Below, piece after piece: positions 7,626-15,774 of a DNA stretch of 37,164 nt. Source of the stretch: an uncultured Pseudomonadota bacterium (GTDB lineage: Bacteria; Pseudomonadota; Gammaproteobacteria; Burkholderiales; JALYOK01); NCBI GenBank assembly GCA_902826775.1, contig CADEHE010000013.1:102566-139729 (forward strand), given 5' to 3'. The translations under genes were made by a program, and so were the position numbers. The notes beneath the pieces are model-generated. The model did no database searches, had not been told where the DNA came from, and saw only the letters and a program-made list of their open reading frames with translations. The number at the start of each line of letters is the position of its first letter. The first letter of the stretch is position 1.

Positions 7626-8717
7626 ATGCCGACCATTTCAGCAGCAGACCTCGAACGCACCGTAATCGACATATTCTCCGCGGCAGGCTGCTCGGCCGCA
7701 GAAGCCTCGCGCATCGCCCATTATCTTGTCGCGGCAAACTTGACCGGACACGACAGCCATGGCGTCGCGCGCATCGCGCGTTACGTGCCTCTGCTGCGTG
7801 AGGGCGTCGTGCACGCGGACCAGAAGGTCGACGTGCTGGTCGATACACCTGCAATCGCAGTGGTCGATGGCAAGTACGGCTTCGGCCAAACCGTTGCACC
7901 GCAGGCCGTGGCCCTCGGAGTGGAAAAATGCAAGAGCATGGGCCTATCCGCGATCGCGCTGCGCAATTCCGGCCACGTCGGGCGCTTGAGCGACTGGGCG
8001 GAAATCGCCGCACGCGAAGGCTTGGTGTCGATCCACTTCTGCAACGCCGCCGGCAGTGTGTTGGTCGCGCCGTTCGGTAGCGCGGAGCGACGCTTTTCCA
8101 CGGCGCCGTATTGCGTCGGCGTGCCGCTCGCCGGGCGCGAACCGCTGCTGCTCGATTTCGCCACTTCCATCGTGGCCGAAGGCAAGGTATTCGTCGCCAG
8201 CCAAGGCGGCCGCCCCATCCCGAACGATGCGCTAATCGGCCCCGACGGCCCGAGCGACGACGCGCGCCTGTTGTACGGCGACTACCCAACCACCGGCAAA
8301 CGCGATCTAAGCGCGGGTAAGGGCGCGATCCGCGCGTTCGGCGATCATAAGGGCTCGGGCTTGGCGTTGATGTGCGAATTGCTCGGCGGCGCGCTGTCCG
8401 GCACCGGGGCCACACGCCCCGATCGCGGCCGCGTCGCCAACGGCATGTTCTCGCTTTACATCGACCCGGCGCGCCTGGACCCGGCCAGTTTCTTCCCGCA
8501 AGAAGTCACGCGCTACGTCGATTTCGTCAAGCAAGCTAAGCCCGCGCCCGGCGCACAAGTGCTGATGCCGGGCGAGCCTGAGCAAGCTATGCGTGCGCAA
8601 CGCCTGCGCGAGGGCGTGCCCTTACCCGATGAAACCTGGCAGTCGTTGCTGGACGCCGGGCGGCTGGCTGGCCTAAACGCGGCATGGGTGGCGGACGCGC
8701 AAGCATTGCGAAAGTGA
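7626..8717 (+). CDS. LDH2/MDH2 family NAD(P)-dependent dehydrogenase
   Basis: A 363-residue protein of the malate/L-lactate dehydrogenase type 2 family (PF02615), which reduces 2-oxo acids with NAD(P)H and is unrelated to the classical Rossmann LDH/MDH enzymes. Typical stretches are TGHDSHGVARIARYVP near residue 40-55 (with the conserved His of DSHG), ALRNSGHVGRLSDWAE, and FGDHKGSGLALMCELLGGALSG in the C-terminal half. Family substrates include malate, sulfolactate, ureidoglycolate and hydroxycarboxylates, so the specific substrate is open. It could feed or drain acid intermediates of the nearby four-carbon acid genes, but nothing in the sequence proves this. Confidence 0.85.
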   Translation: MPTISAADLERTVIDIFSAAGCSAAEASRIAHYLVAANLTGHDSHGVARIARYVPLLREGVVHADQKVDVLVDTPAIAVVDGKYGFGQTVAPQAVALGVEKCKSMGLSAIALRNSGHVGRLSDWAEIAAREGLVSIHFCNAAGSVLVAPFGSAERRFSTAPYCVGVPLAGREPLLLDFATSIVAEGKVFVASQGGRPIPNDALIGPDGPSDDARLLYGDYPTTGKRDLSAGKGAIRAFGDHKGSGLALMCELLGGALSGTGATRPDRGRVANGMFSLYIDPARLDPASFFPQEVTRYVDFVKQAKPAPGAQVLMPGEPEQAMRAQRLREGVPLPDETWQSLLDAGRLAGLNAAWVADAQALRK

Positions 8718-8729
8718 AATGAACTAGTC

Positions 8730-8756
8730 CGGGCGGGTTGAGCAGCACCCCTCCCG
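8730..8756 (+). terminator. imperfect GC-rich hairpin after the dehydrogenase gene
   Basis: CGGGCGGGT (8730-8738) pairs imperfectly with ACCCCTCCCG (8747-8756), starting 13 bases after the stop codon. A second, weaker hairpin (AGGAT 8776-8780 with ATCCT 8790-8794) is followed by TTTC. Together they may end transcription before the regulator gene. Confidence 0.35.
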
Positions 8757-8799
8757 ATAGCGATATACCCTTACGAGGATAACCTGAAAATCCTTTTCT

Positions 8800-8833
8800 A
8801 TACTTACTAAAATGATACTACCTTAGTGAGTAT
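8800..8833. promoter_or_regulatory. 11-bp inverted repeat upstream of the Dnr-like gene
   Basis: ATACTTACTAA (8800-8810) and TTAGTGAGTAT (8823-8833) pair at 10 of 11 positions across a 12-base spacer. The outer ends, TACTTAC and, on the minus strand, TACTCAC, each match the NarL heptamer TACYYMT at six of seven bases. The spacing differs from the 7-2-7 NarL arrangement. It is a candidate operator for the regulator gene. Confidence 0.45.
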
Positions 8834-8837
8834 TAGG

Positions 8838-8851
8838 CACAATCCATTGTG
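8838..8851. promoter_or_regulatory. perfect palindrome CACAAT-CC-ATTGTG upstream of the Dnr-like gene
   Basis: A 14-base inverted repeat, 36 bases before the GTG start of the regulator gene. It is not a FNR/Dnr box, and it has the opposite polarity to a CRP site. Autoregulation or control by another factor is possible. Confidence 0.4.
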
Positions 8852-8886
8852 ATAGGCTGACTACACCTCGCCGAGAGGCTCACAGC

Positions 8887-9582
8887 GTGCAACCGGCCAA
8901 GATCAAGATTCAAGCCTTCCTCGCGAATTTGCCGCTGTTTAGCGACATGGCGCCGGGGGAACTCGACCGCGTCGCTGCCGGCACCGCGGAACTGCACTTG
9001 CAGCGCGGGCATATTTTGTTCAACCGCGGCGATCCCTGTGCGGGATTCCATGTCGTTGTCCACGGCCAGATCAAGCTGGCGTTCACGTCGCCGCAGGGCG
9101 CCGAGAAAGTGATCGAGATCGTCGGACCCGGCCATAGCTTCGGCGAGGCGCTGATGTTCATGGAAAAACCTTACATCATCTATGCGCAAACGCTGGTCGA
9201 TTCGCTTGTCTTGCATGTGTCGCGCAGCGTCGTGTTTGAAGAATTGGAGCGCGACCCGCGCTTCGCCCGCAAAATGCTCGCCGGTTTGAGCCGGCGCCTG
9301 CACGGCCTGATCAACGATGTCGAGTCCTACTCGCTGCGATCGGGCGCGCAGCGCGTGGTCGGCTACTTGTCGCGCCAGGATGAGGAAGGTAACGAGCAAA
9401 AAGCGCGCTACAGCGTCATGCTGCCGACGAGCAAGGCCGTCGTCGCTTCGCGCCTGAATCTGACACCGGAGCATTTTTCGCGCATCCTGCATGAATTGAC
9501 CGAAGCAGGCCTCATCGCCGTCTCGGGCAGGGAAATCGTTATCCTCGACAGCGAGCGCCTGCGCGCATACCAAGGTCAGTGA
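8887..9582 (+). CDS. dnr: Crp/Fnr family regulator, Dnr/NNR-like
   Basis: A 231-residue regulator. The N-terminal part has the cyclic-nucleotide-binding-like fold (GHILFNRGDPCAGFHVV near 41-57, and a PGHSFGE stretch near 81-87), followed by a long dimer helix and a winged helix-turn-helix. The recognition helix LTPEHFSRILHEL carries the E..SR pattern that reads TTGA half-sites in FNR relatives. The N-terminal cysteine cluster that holds an iron-sulphur centre in FNR is missing, so a haem-based NO sensor of the Dnr/NNR group is the best reading. Three matching DNA boxes flank the nir, nor and DHOR genes in this window. The start is GTG. Its last seven bases overlap the convergent nirN gene. 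The symbol is by family and context. Confidence 0.8.
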   Translation: MQPAKIKIQAFLANLPLFSDMAPGELDRVAAGTAELHLQRGHILFNRGDPCAGFHVVVHGQIKLAFTSPQGAEKVIEIVGPGHSFGEALMFMEKPYIIYAQTLVDSLVLHVSRSVVFEELERDPRFARKMLAGLSRRLHGLINDVESYSLRSGAQRVVGYLSRQDEEGNEQKARYSVMLPTSKAVVASRLNLTPEHFSRILHELTEAGLIAVSGREIVILDSERLRAYQGQ

Positions 9583-11135
9583 CTGGTGCCGGCCGAGCGC
9601 GTTGTCTTGTTGTAGACGTTGTATTTGCCTGACGGTTTTTTCATGGGGATGCGCTTTACTTCCTTCAGCGTCTCGGCGTCGTAGACGACGATTGCGCCGT
9701 CCATATCCCAAATGCTTGCCAGGGCATATTTGCCGTCGCGCGTGAATTCGACGTGCGCGGCGGTTTTGCCGGGCGCCGGCCGCAGCGTTGCCACCACCTC
9801 AAGACTTTCCTTGTCAATTACTTGCAAGGCATCGTTGGCCTTGCTATTGAAGTTGTCGACCCAGACATAGCGCGAGTTCTCGTGCCCGCGGAGAAAAAAT
9901 CCCGGACCAAGCGTGGCGATTTCCGCGACCGGCTTCCAAGTCTTCATCTCGATCACGCTGACGACACCTTGCTTTAGGTTGGGCGTGCCCATGACCGTGC
10001 GCCCATGACGCGTCCAACTGATGCCCGAGCCGAGATGCGGCAAACCTGGCAGCGCAAGCGTGGCAATTTTACGGCGCACGTTGAGATTGACGACTTGCGC
10101 TTGCGCTGCGTCACGCGAAGCGCCGATCAAATTGTCGTAGCTTTGATCGAAGAAAAAATCGTCCAAATAGTTCTCGACTTCGATGCGGCGCACCGGAAAC
10201 GGCCCGACCGCGGGAATACCTTCGCCCAACTGATAGTCATGCACCATCCCCTCGTACACCGGGGTCGCGTCATCGTCGTAAGGAATTTCCCACACCTCAG
10301 GAATGTCCTTCAGCGCAGCGACAAAGCTGCGGCGCGGCGCGGCATCGTAAACCGCGGCTACGCGCGATGACTTGCCGTGGCGCTGCCCCACCGCCATGAC
10401 TTTGAGCGGGCTCAGATCAGCCGCATTGAGAATTACGAGCGTATGCGGCAAGTAGTTGCCAACAGCGACGTAGCGGCCGTCGCTCGACACCGCGAGGTTG
10501 CGCGTGTTGATGCCGGCGCGCACTTCGGCAACCATGCGCAGGTTGTAGATGTCGTACTTGCTTACCCAACCGTCTCGCGAAGCGAAATAAACGTAGCGGC
10601 CATCGGGCGAAAACTTCGGTCCGCCGTGCAAGCCATAGCGCGTGGCAAAGCGCGCAATCGGCTCGAACTTGTCGCCGTCGAGAATGGTTGCGTGGTGATC
10701 GCCCGTTTCCACCACCACAAACAAGTTAAGCGGATCGGCATCGAACACCGGCTTCTCGCTCAACGTTGCGCTGGCGAGCTGCTCAAGACGCGAGCGCTGG
10801 ATCTCAACCGCATCCCAGCGCGGCTCGGACGCAAGCGGCGCGTAGATGAAATCCACTAAAGCTTGAATTTGCGTCACGGAAAGTTCTGCGGCAAAGCCCG
10901 GCATTTGCGTGGCGATGCGCCCGTTGGCGATGACCTCCTGCGCTGCGTCCTTGCGCAAGCGTTCGAGATTGCCGGGCAGTAGCGCGGGCCCGCTGCCGCC
11001 CAGACGCGCCGCCCCATGACACGCGGCGCAACGAGCAGCATAACTTTGACTGGCCGGCGCCGTGTCGTCGGCGAATGCCGGCAGCGGCAACGCCAGCGCC
11101 GCAAGCAACCATGCGGCACACACACGCGCGCTCAT
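9576..11135 (-). CDS. nirN: NirN, cytochrome cd1-like dihydro-haem d1 dehydrogenase
   Basis: A 519-residue periplasmic protein with a signal peptide (cleavage near AFADD), a cytochrome c domain (C36-A-A-C39-H40) and an eight-bladed d1-type propeller. It resembles NirS but lacks the first active-site histidine: the NirS context THHKPEF is replaced by ALKDIPEVWEI. The PHLGSGI stretch that keeps the second His is present. NirN carries out the last oxidation in haem d1 synthesis and passes the cofactor to NirS. It is the last gene of the nir unit; its start overlaps the stop of nirJ by four bases, and its 3' end overlaps the dnr-like gene by seven bases on the other strand. Confidence 0.9.
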   Translation of the reverse strand: MSARVCAAWLLAALALPLPAFADDTAPASQSYAARCAACHGAARLGGSGPALLPGNLERLRKDAAQEVIANGRIATQMPGFAAELSVTQIQALVDFIYAPLASEPRWDAVEIQRSRLEQLASATLSEKPVFDADPLNLFVVVETGDHHATILDGDKFEPIARFATRYGLHGGPKFSPDGRYVYFASRDGWVSKYDIYNLRMVAEVRAGINTRNLAVSSDGRYVAVGNYLPHTLVILNAADLSPLKVMAVGQRHGKSSRVAAVYDAAPRRSFVAALKDIPEVWEIPYDDDATPVYEGMVHDYQLGEGIPAVGPFPVRRIEVENYLDDFFFDQSYDNLIGASRDAAQAQVVNLNVRRKIATLALPGLPHLGSGISWTRHGRTVMGTPNLKQGVVSVIEMKTWKPVAEIATLGPGFFLRGHENSRYVWVDNFNSKANDALQVIDKESLEVVATLRPAPGKTAAHVEFTRDGKYALASIWDMDGAIVVYDAETLKEVKRIPMKKPSGKYNVYNKTTRSAGTSH

Positions 11136-12328
11136 GCGACTGCGCGCGAACGGGAATAAGGCGTGAGCTTGAGCCGCTCGCTTGGTTGCGTCAGTCCAAT
11201 TTCCTCATCGTCGAGATAGCAAGCAGGATCCTCCTGCCATGCATCGCCGGTCAACTGGTACGCACGCACGCGCGTATTGCCGCCGCAGATATCGAAGAAC
11301 TGGCACGCTCCGCAGCGCCCTTTGACCATGCGCGGTTTCGCCTTCAATCCCGCCATCAACGGGTCGGAGCGGTCTTGCCAAATCTCGGAGAATGGCCGTT
11401 GCCGCACGTTGCCGAGGTTGTAATTCCACCAAAACGTATCCGGATGCACATTGCCCAGGTTATCTATGTTGGCGATATTGACGCCCGAGGAATTGCCGCC
11501 CCATTGCGCCAGCCGCGCGTGCAGATGCGATTCAATTTCCGGGCAGTGTTCGCGTGCCCACAAGAGCAAGTACGCGCCGTCGGCATCGTTGTTGCCGGTG
11601 ACGAATTCCTTCGGAGCTCCTTTGGCAATGCTCTGCCAACAGGCATCGAATAGACGATTCATCGCCCAGCGCGAGAGTTGATGGGCGGCATCGTGTTTGC
11701 GGTTGATATTGCCGCGCCCGGCGTAGTTCAGGTGCGAGAGATAGAATTTGTCGATACCCTCCGCATCCATAAGATCGAGCAGCGCCGGCAAATCCTGCGC
11801 GTTGTCGTGAGTGAGGGTAAAACGCAGGCCCACCTTGATGCCGGCGTCGCGGCATAAGCGCACTGCTGCAAGCGACGCGTCGAACGCGCCAACTTTGCGG
11901 CGAAAGCGGTCATGGGTTTCGCGCATGCCGTCCAAACTGATGCCGACGTAATCGAACCCAACCGCCCGTATCGCGTCGATGTTCGCTTCGCTCACCAGCG
12001 TGCCGTTGCTGGAAAGGCCGACGTAGAATCCCGACGCCTTGGCACGCTGCGCGATGTCGAAAATATCCGGCCGCAGCAGCGGTTCGCCCCCGGACAGAAT
12101 CAGCACCGGCACACCGAACGACCTTAAGTCATCCATAACCGTGTAAACCTCCCCCGTCGTCAGTTCACCGGGGAAGTCGATGTCAGCCGAGATCGAGTAG
12201 CAATGCAGGCACGTCAGATTGCAGCGGCGGATCAAATTCCAGATGACAACCGGACCGGGCGGATTGCGCTTGGGCGCGATCGGCGACGGCGCCCGCATTT
12301 CCTGCATGAACTGCGTGAGTCTGAACAT
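11132..12328 (-). CDS. nirJ: NirJ, radical SAM haem d1 synthesis protein
   Basis: A 398-residue radical SAM protein. The SAM cluster is C36-N-L-T-C40-L-H-C43, followed by SGGEPLLRPD, the glycine-rich SAM-contact motif. A C-terminal cysteine-rich region (CGACQFFDICGG and a later DPACYL) probably binds a second iron-sulphur cluster, as in SPASM-type enzymes. In haem d1 synthesis NirJ replaces the propionate side chains of 12,18-didecarboxysirohaem with oxo groups. It acts in the cytoplasm. It lies between nirH and nirN in the same transcription unit. The ATG is preceded by GGGAA. Confidence 0.93.
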   Translation of the reverse strand: MFRLTQFMQEMRAPSPIAPKRNPPGPVVIWNLIRRCNLTCLHCYSISADIDFPGELTTGEVYTVMDDLRSFGVPVLILSGGEPLLRPDIFDIAQRAKASGFYVGLSSNGTLVSEANIDAIRAVGFDYVGISLDGMRETHDRFRRKVGAFDASLAAVRLCRDAGIKVGLRFTLTHDNAQDLPALLDLMDAEGIDKFYLSHLNYAGRGNINRKHDAAHQLSRWAMNRLFDACWQSIAKGAPKEFVTGNNDADGAYLLLWAREHCPEIESHLHARLAQWGGNSSGVNIANIDNLGNVHPDTFWWNYNLGNVRQRPFSEIWQDRSDPLMAGLKAKPRMVKGRCGACQFFDICGGNTRVRAYQLTGDAWQEDPACYLDDEEIGLTQPSERLKLTPYSRSRAVA

Positions 12329-12343
12329 ATTGATTCCCGAGGT

Positions 12344-12838
12344 TTAGATGCGCAAGCCGGTCTTCTTTAAAATGCGGGTACTGAACAGCACGGTGTGCGC
12401 CCGGCAAGCAGCACCAAGCATGGTTACGATACGTGCAACCTGCGCTTGCACCTCCGCTCGATCATGCCCGTGCAGCATGGCGAACAAGTTGTAGCGCCAC
12501 TGCGGCAGGCGGCGCGGCCGAAGATAGCAATGGCTCACGCATTCGAGCGCGCCGATTTGGCGCCCCAAAGCGTCGACTTGTTCGTCAGCGACATCCCAGA
12601 CCGACATACCGTTGGCGTGGTAGCCCAAGGCGTAGTGATTGGGCACGGCGCCAATACGGCGGATCATCCCCGCTTCGAGCATGCGCGTGAGCCTTAGCAT
12701 GACTTCGTCCGCGGAAATACCAATGCGCTCGCCCAATGCGCGATACGGCTGCGCGGTCAACGGCAAACCCGCTTGCGTGGCACGCACCAACGCGCGATCA
12801 ATCTCGTCGAGTAGCGGCGTATCGGAAAGATCAGACAT
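12344..12838 (-). CDS. nirH: NirH, sirohaem decarboxylase subunit (AsnC-like)
   Basis: A 164-residue AsnC/Lrp-like protein with an N-terminal winged-helix part (LGERIGISADEVMLRLTRML) and a C-terminal ferredoxin-like domain. The ending RILKKTGLRI is like that of NirH proteins. Together with NirDL and NirG it makes the complex that decarboxylates sirohaem to 12,18-didecarboxysirohaem. Its start overlaps the nirG stop by eight bases, a sign of coupled translation. Assignment of H rather than L or G rests on the C-terminus and gene order. Confidence 0.82.
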   Translation of the reverse strand: MSDLSDTPLLDEIDRALVRATQAGLPLTAQPYRALGERIGISADEVMLRLTRMLEAGMIRRIGAVPNHYALGYHANGMSVWDVADEQVDALGRQIGALECVSHCYLRPRRLPQWRYNLFAMLHGHDRAEVQAQVARIVTMLGAACRAHTVLFSTRILKKTGLRI

Positions 12839-13274
12839 GCAGATTCAGGCCTACGAAGTACTCGCGCTGCTTGGGTAGATTGAGCACCTCGTAACCTGTC
12901 GCGCATGCGATTTGCTCGATCACTTGCTCGATCTGCTCAGGCCGTTCGGTCGCCAGCACGAACCACATGTTGTATTCGTGATCGCGCGCGTAATTGTGCG
13001 CCACCTCTGACCGGCTATTGACTATGGCGGCCACGCGTTCGTAGTCCGGTTCCGGAATCTTCAGAGCGCAGAGCGAAAATGCCCCGCCCATGCGTTCAAT
13101 CTGAAATAGCGGTCCGAACCGAGTAAGCACCCCTGCAGCCAATAGCGCGTCGATGCGGGTGATGAGTTCATCCTCGCTAATGCCTAACGAACCGGCAACC
13201 TCTAGAAACGGCCGCTCGCAAATCGGGAAGCCAGTTTGCATCGAATTGACAATGCGACGATCCGGCTCATCCAT
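12831..13274 (-). CDS. nirG: NirG, sirohaem decarboxylase subunit (AsnC-like)
   Basis: A 147-residue AsnC-like protein. FPICERPFLEVAGSLGISED near the start and NYARDHEYNMWFVLATE in the middle are typical of the NirD/NirG type, in which the histidine of the HxYNxWFV segment belongs to the active site. The ATG at 13274 was chosen because it begins the conserved domain (MDEPDRRIV) with GGAAG upstream; a longer open frame reaches to 13403 but lies wholly inside nirDL. It overlaps the nirDL stop by eight bases. The ending LNLHV is unlike that of NirH or NirL. Confidence 0.83.
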   Translation of the reverse strand: MDEPDRRIVNSMQTGFPICERPFLEVAGSLGISEDELITRIDALLAAGVLTRFGPLFQIERMGGAFSLCALKIPEPDYERVAAIVNSRSEVAHNYARDHEYNMWFVLATERPEQIEQVIEQIACATGYEVLNLPKQREYFVGLNLHV

Positions 13275-14256
13275 ACACAACTTCCGGCGTCGGGCGGTAA
13301 TGTGCGCCGCGTTGTTTGTAGCATTGGCGGCTAAATAGAACCACACTCGGATATGACGCCAAGCCGCAACGCCGGCGCAATTCGGCAAGACTGCGCAGCG
13401 CATCGTGCCGAGATCGACTGTGTATCATGCAGAACAAGTTGTAAGGCCAATCCGGCGCGTGGCGCTCGCGCAGGTAGCACAACGTTGCCAGAGTAGAGTC
13501 CGCGATGCGTTCACCCACGCGATCGACCTGCGCGTCCGGCACGTCAAACACAACCATTGCGTTAGCGGTGTATCCCAAGTCGCGGTGACGCACGACGACA
13601 CCCATGCGCTTAATCGCTCCGCGCTCGACCATGCTGGTGAGACGTGCCATCACCTCTGCCTCGGGCAAACAAGCGCGCCGCGCGAGTTCGGCATAAGGTC
13701 GCGCCACCAAAGCAAAACCGCCTTGTAATCCTGCGATCAAGGCGGCATCCGCAAGCGGCATGAACTCGGAAACCGCTCGAGGGCTGCGTGCGCGCGTCGC
13801 GGGCACAGTGCCGCTTTGTAGATCGAAGCCGAGATCGATGCGATATTCCCGCATCAACGGCAACGACATTACTGCTAAGCCCGTTGCGCGCGTCAATGCT
13901 TGAATAGTTTGCCGCAGATGATCAGCGTCCACGGCGGTTAGGACGAACCACAGATTGAAATGGTGCTCACGTTCATAGTTGTGATTGACTTCGGCAAAAG
14001 CGGTGACGATGGCCGCAACCGCATTGAGACGCTCGGGCGAAACCGCCATGGCCGCCAGCGTGCTAACGCCCACGGCGCCAGGGCGAAACACGGCGCCGAC
14101 ACGGCTGATCGCGCCGCTCGCTTGCAACGCTCTTAACCGCGTGAGCACACTTTCCTCGCTGCAGCCTATTACCTGGGAAATGCCGAGAAAGGGACGCTCG
14201 CAAAGCGGAAAGTCGCGCTGAAACTCGTTCAGTAAGCGAAAATCCAGGGCATCCAT
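13267..14256 (-). CDS. nirDL: NirDL, fused sirohaem decarboxylase subunits D and L
   Basis: About 329 residues with two AsnC-like units in a row. The first half (FPLCERPFLGISQVIG; NYEREHHFNLWFVLTA) is NirD-like. The second half (GFALVARPYAELARRACLPEAE; ending FSRQCYKQRGAHY) is NirL-like, joined by an alanine/arginine-rich linker of about 20 residues. The fusion is known from some denitrifiers, whereas Pseudomonas has separate nirD and nirL. The ATG at 14256 follows AGGTAGTG; a GTG at 14274 and an ATG at 14271, overlapping the nirF stop, are alternatives. It works with NirG and NirH in sirohaem decarboxylation. Confidence 0.88.
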   Translation of the reverse strand: MDALDFRLLNEFQRDFPLCERPFLGISQVIGCSEESVLTRLRALQASGAISRVGAVFRPGAVGVSTLAAMAVSPERLNAVAAIVTAFAEVNHNYEREHHFNLWFVLTAVDADHLRQTIQALTRATGLAVMSLPLMREYRIDLGFDLQSGTVPATRARSPRAVSEFMPLADAALIAGLQGGFALVARPYAELARRACLPEAEVMARLTSMVERGAIKRMGVVVRHRDLGYTANAMVVFDVPDAQVDRVGERIADSTLATLCYLRERHAPDWPYNLFCMIHSRSRHDALRSLAELRRRCGLASYPSVVLFSRQCYKQRGAHYRPTPEVVYG

Positions 14257-14270
14257 TTCACTACCTAACA

Positions 14271-15437
14271 TCACAATCCGATACGCAAAGCGCGCGCGGT
14301 AAAGAATATGCCGCTCGGCTTATCCGCTGACAACGTCGCCAAGGGCAGCAACGTCGCCGTATCGTAGACGATGATCCGATCATCATCGCGCGCGGATATC
14401 CACACGTTCTCGCCGCGCGGCGTGAATTCCATGTGCAGCACCGCCTTGCCGGGCTCAAGCGTTTGCGCGATACGCTGAGTTTCGGTATCGATAACTTGCA
14501 CCTTGCCGTTGTCCGGCAACGCGAAGTTGACCCACACTTGACGCCCGTCAGGACGGGCCATGACGAACACGGGCTGCCCCGCCACGGCGATGCGAGACGT
14601 TTCAGACCAAGTCTTGGTGTCTACCACCAGCACCTCATGCCGGCCGATGGCGGGCAGATAAGCGCGATCACCTGCAATCGCCCAGCCGCGCAGATGCGGC
14701 ATCTTATAAACGGGCAACTTTTCCTCGCCTTTGCCGTAGCCTTGCAAAATGCGGCGTGCGCCCGCTTCCGGATGCCACAAATCCACTAGTACCAGTCCGT
14801 CCTCGCCGAACAACCCTGCTATGTAGTAGCGGCCATCCGGAGTAACCAAGCCATCGTAGGGTTCACGGCCCACCGCGGCAAACTTGCGCACGATAGGGTT
14901 GTGCGGATTGCTCAAGTCCGCCAGCCATATTTCATTGGCGTCGAACAGACTCCAAATAAAGCGGTTACCCGGCGCATCGGCAAGGCCGACTACTTTGGAT
15001 AGTTTGCCGTCACCGTAAGCAGCCGGCATATCGGCGAGCAGTTCGAGCGACTCGGCCGAGAAAACGCGCACGCCGCCCGGCGTATAGTTCTGCGCGGCGA
15101 TCAATCTGCCGTCCTGGGAAATCGCGCCGCCGATGCTGTTGCCCGCCTGCACGATACGCTTCACCAAGCGCTGGCCAAGCAGATCAACTTTACTGAGGCC
15201 GCCATCACGCCCAAACACATAGGCATAGCGTCCATCGCGCGAATAGACGATGGCAGCATGCGACAAATCGCCGAGCCCTGACACCGCGCCAATCTTGGTG
15301 CGTTGACTGGTATCGACAATCTGCACGCGTCCCGCGGCTCGTTCGATGACAACACCTAGATCGCCAGTGCCGCGCAATTGGGACATTGCACAGCCCATCA
15401 CTGCGGCAGCACACACAAGCGCGACGCTAATGCGCAT
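14271..15437 (-). CDS. nirF: NirF, d1-type propeller lipoprotein of haem d1 synthesis
   Basis: A 388-residue protein with the d1-propeller fold but no cytochrome c domain. The N-terminus ends in VMGC at residues 13-16, a plausible lipobox, so a lipid anchor facing the periplasm is expected, as reported for Pseudomonas NirF. Repeated DGRY and VVDT motifs mark the propeller blades. NirF is needed for a late step in haem d1 synthesis and interacts with NirN and NirS. The ATG lies inside the end of nirC (11-base overlap). Confidence 0.92.
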   Translation of the reverse strand: MRISVALVCAAAVMGCAMSQLRGTGDLGVVIERAAGRVQIVDTSQRTKIGAVSGLGDLSHAAIVYSRDGRYAYVFGRDGGLSKVDLLGQRLVKRIVQAGNSIGGAISQDGRLIAAQNYTPGGVRVFSAESLELLADMPAAYGDGKLSKVVGLADAPGNRFIWSLFDANEIWLADLSNPHNPIVRKFAAVGREPYDGLVTPDGRYYIAGLFGEDGLVLVDLWHPEAGARRILQGYGKGEEKLPVYKMPHLRGWAIAGDRAYLPAIGRHEVLVVDTKTWSETSRIAVAGQPVFVMARPDGRQVWVNFALPDNGKVQVIDTETQRIAQTLEPGKAVLHMEFTPRGENVWISARDDDRIIVYDTATLLPLATLSADKPSGIFFTARALRIGL

Positions 15438-15774
15438 TGAGTATGCCCTTCTTCAATGCCGCGGCGATCCACTCGGCATCCGCCTCGCTCAACAAGGGCT
15501 GCCAACCCGGCATCGCAGTGCCGGCGCGGCCTAGCAGCACCGTGCTAACGATCACGGTCTCGGGCCGATCGCGCAGAGCCTCGGGTGTGAGCGCCGGTCC
15601 CAGACCACCGGTAAGGCGCATGCCATGACACGAACCGCAATCGTGCAAAATCAGATGTCGCAGTTCATCTCGCCGGACTTCGTCCATACCATCCGCATGC
15701 GCCGCCGTGACGAGCGCGGCCGCGCCGCAAATTCCAAGCAGCAAACGGCACAACGCTCGCACGATTGCGGACAC
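15427..15774 (-). CDS. nirC: NirC, small periplasmic cytochrome c55x
   Basis: A 115-residue monohaem cytochrome c with a Sec signal peptide (cleavage near AHADG). The haem site is C46-G-S-C49-H50, and the likely sixth ligand is the Met of GTAMPGW (M88). NirC is a small electron carrier of nir clusters, proposed to serve NirS or the late steps of haem d1 synthesis. The start is a GTG placed directly after the nirS stop (TGA-GTG), so translation is probably coupled. Confidence 0.9.
   Translation of the reverse strand: MSAIVRALCRLLLGICGAAALVTAAHADGMDEVRRDELRHLILHDCGSCHGMRLTGGLGPALTPEALRDRPETVIVSTVLLGRAGTAMPGWQPLLSEADAEWIAAALKKGILNAH

Noticed and set aside
7624..8415. 263-residue minus-strand frame opposite the LDH2-type gene
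   Set aside because: The composition is almost all arginine, proline, serine and glycine, as expected from an antisense shadow of GC-rich coding sequence.
8838..8851. CACAAT-CC-ATTGTG taken as a FNR, Dnr or CRP site
   Set aside because: The half-sites do not fit TTGAT-N4-ATCAA, and their polarity is opposite to TGTGA-N6-TCACA. Kept only as an unassigned palindrome.
8833..9711. 292-residue minus-strand frame covering the whole dnr-like gene
   Set aside because: No conserved motif, whereas the plus-strand protein has a complete Crp/Fnr architecture.
13275..13403. N-terminal extension of nirG
   Set aside because: The extra 43 residues lie completely within nirDL and have no homology to the family; the ATG at 13274 begins the conserved domain.
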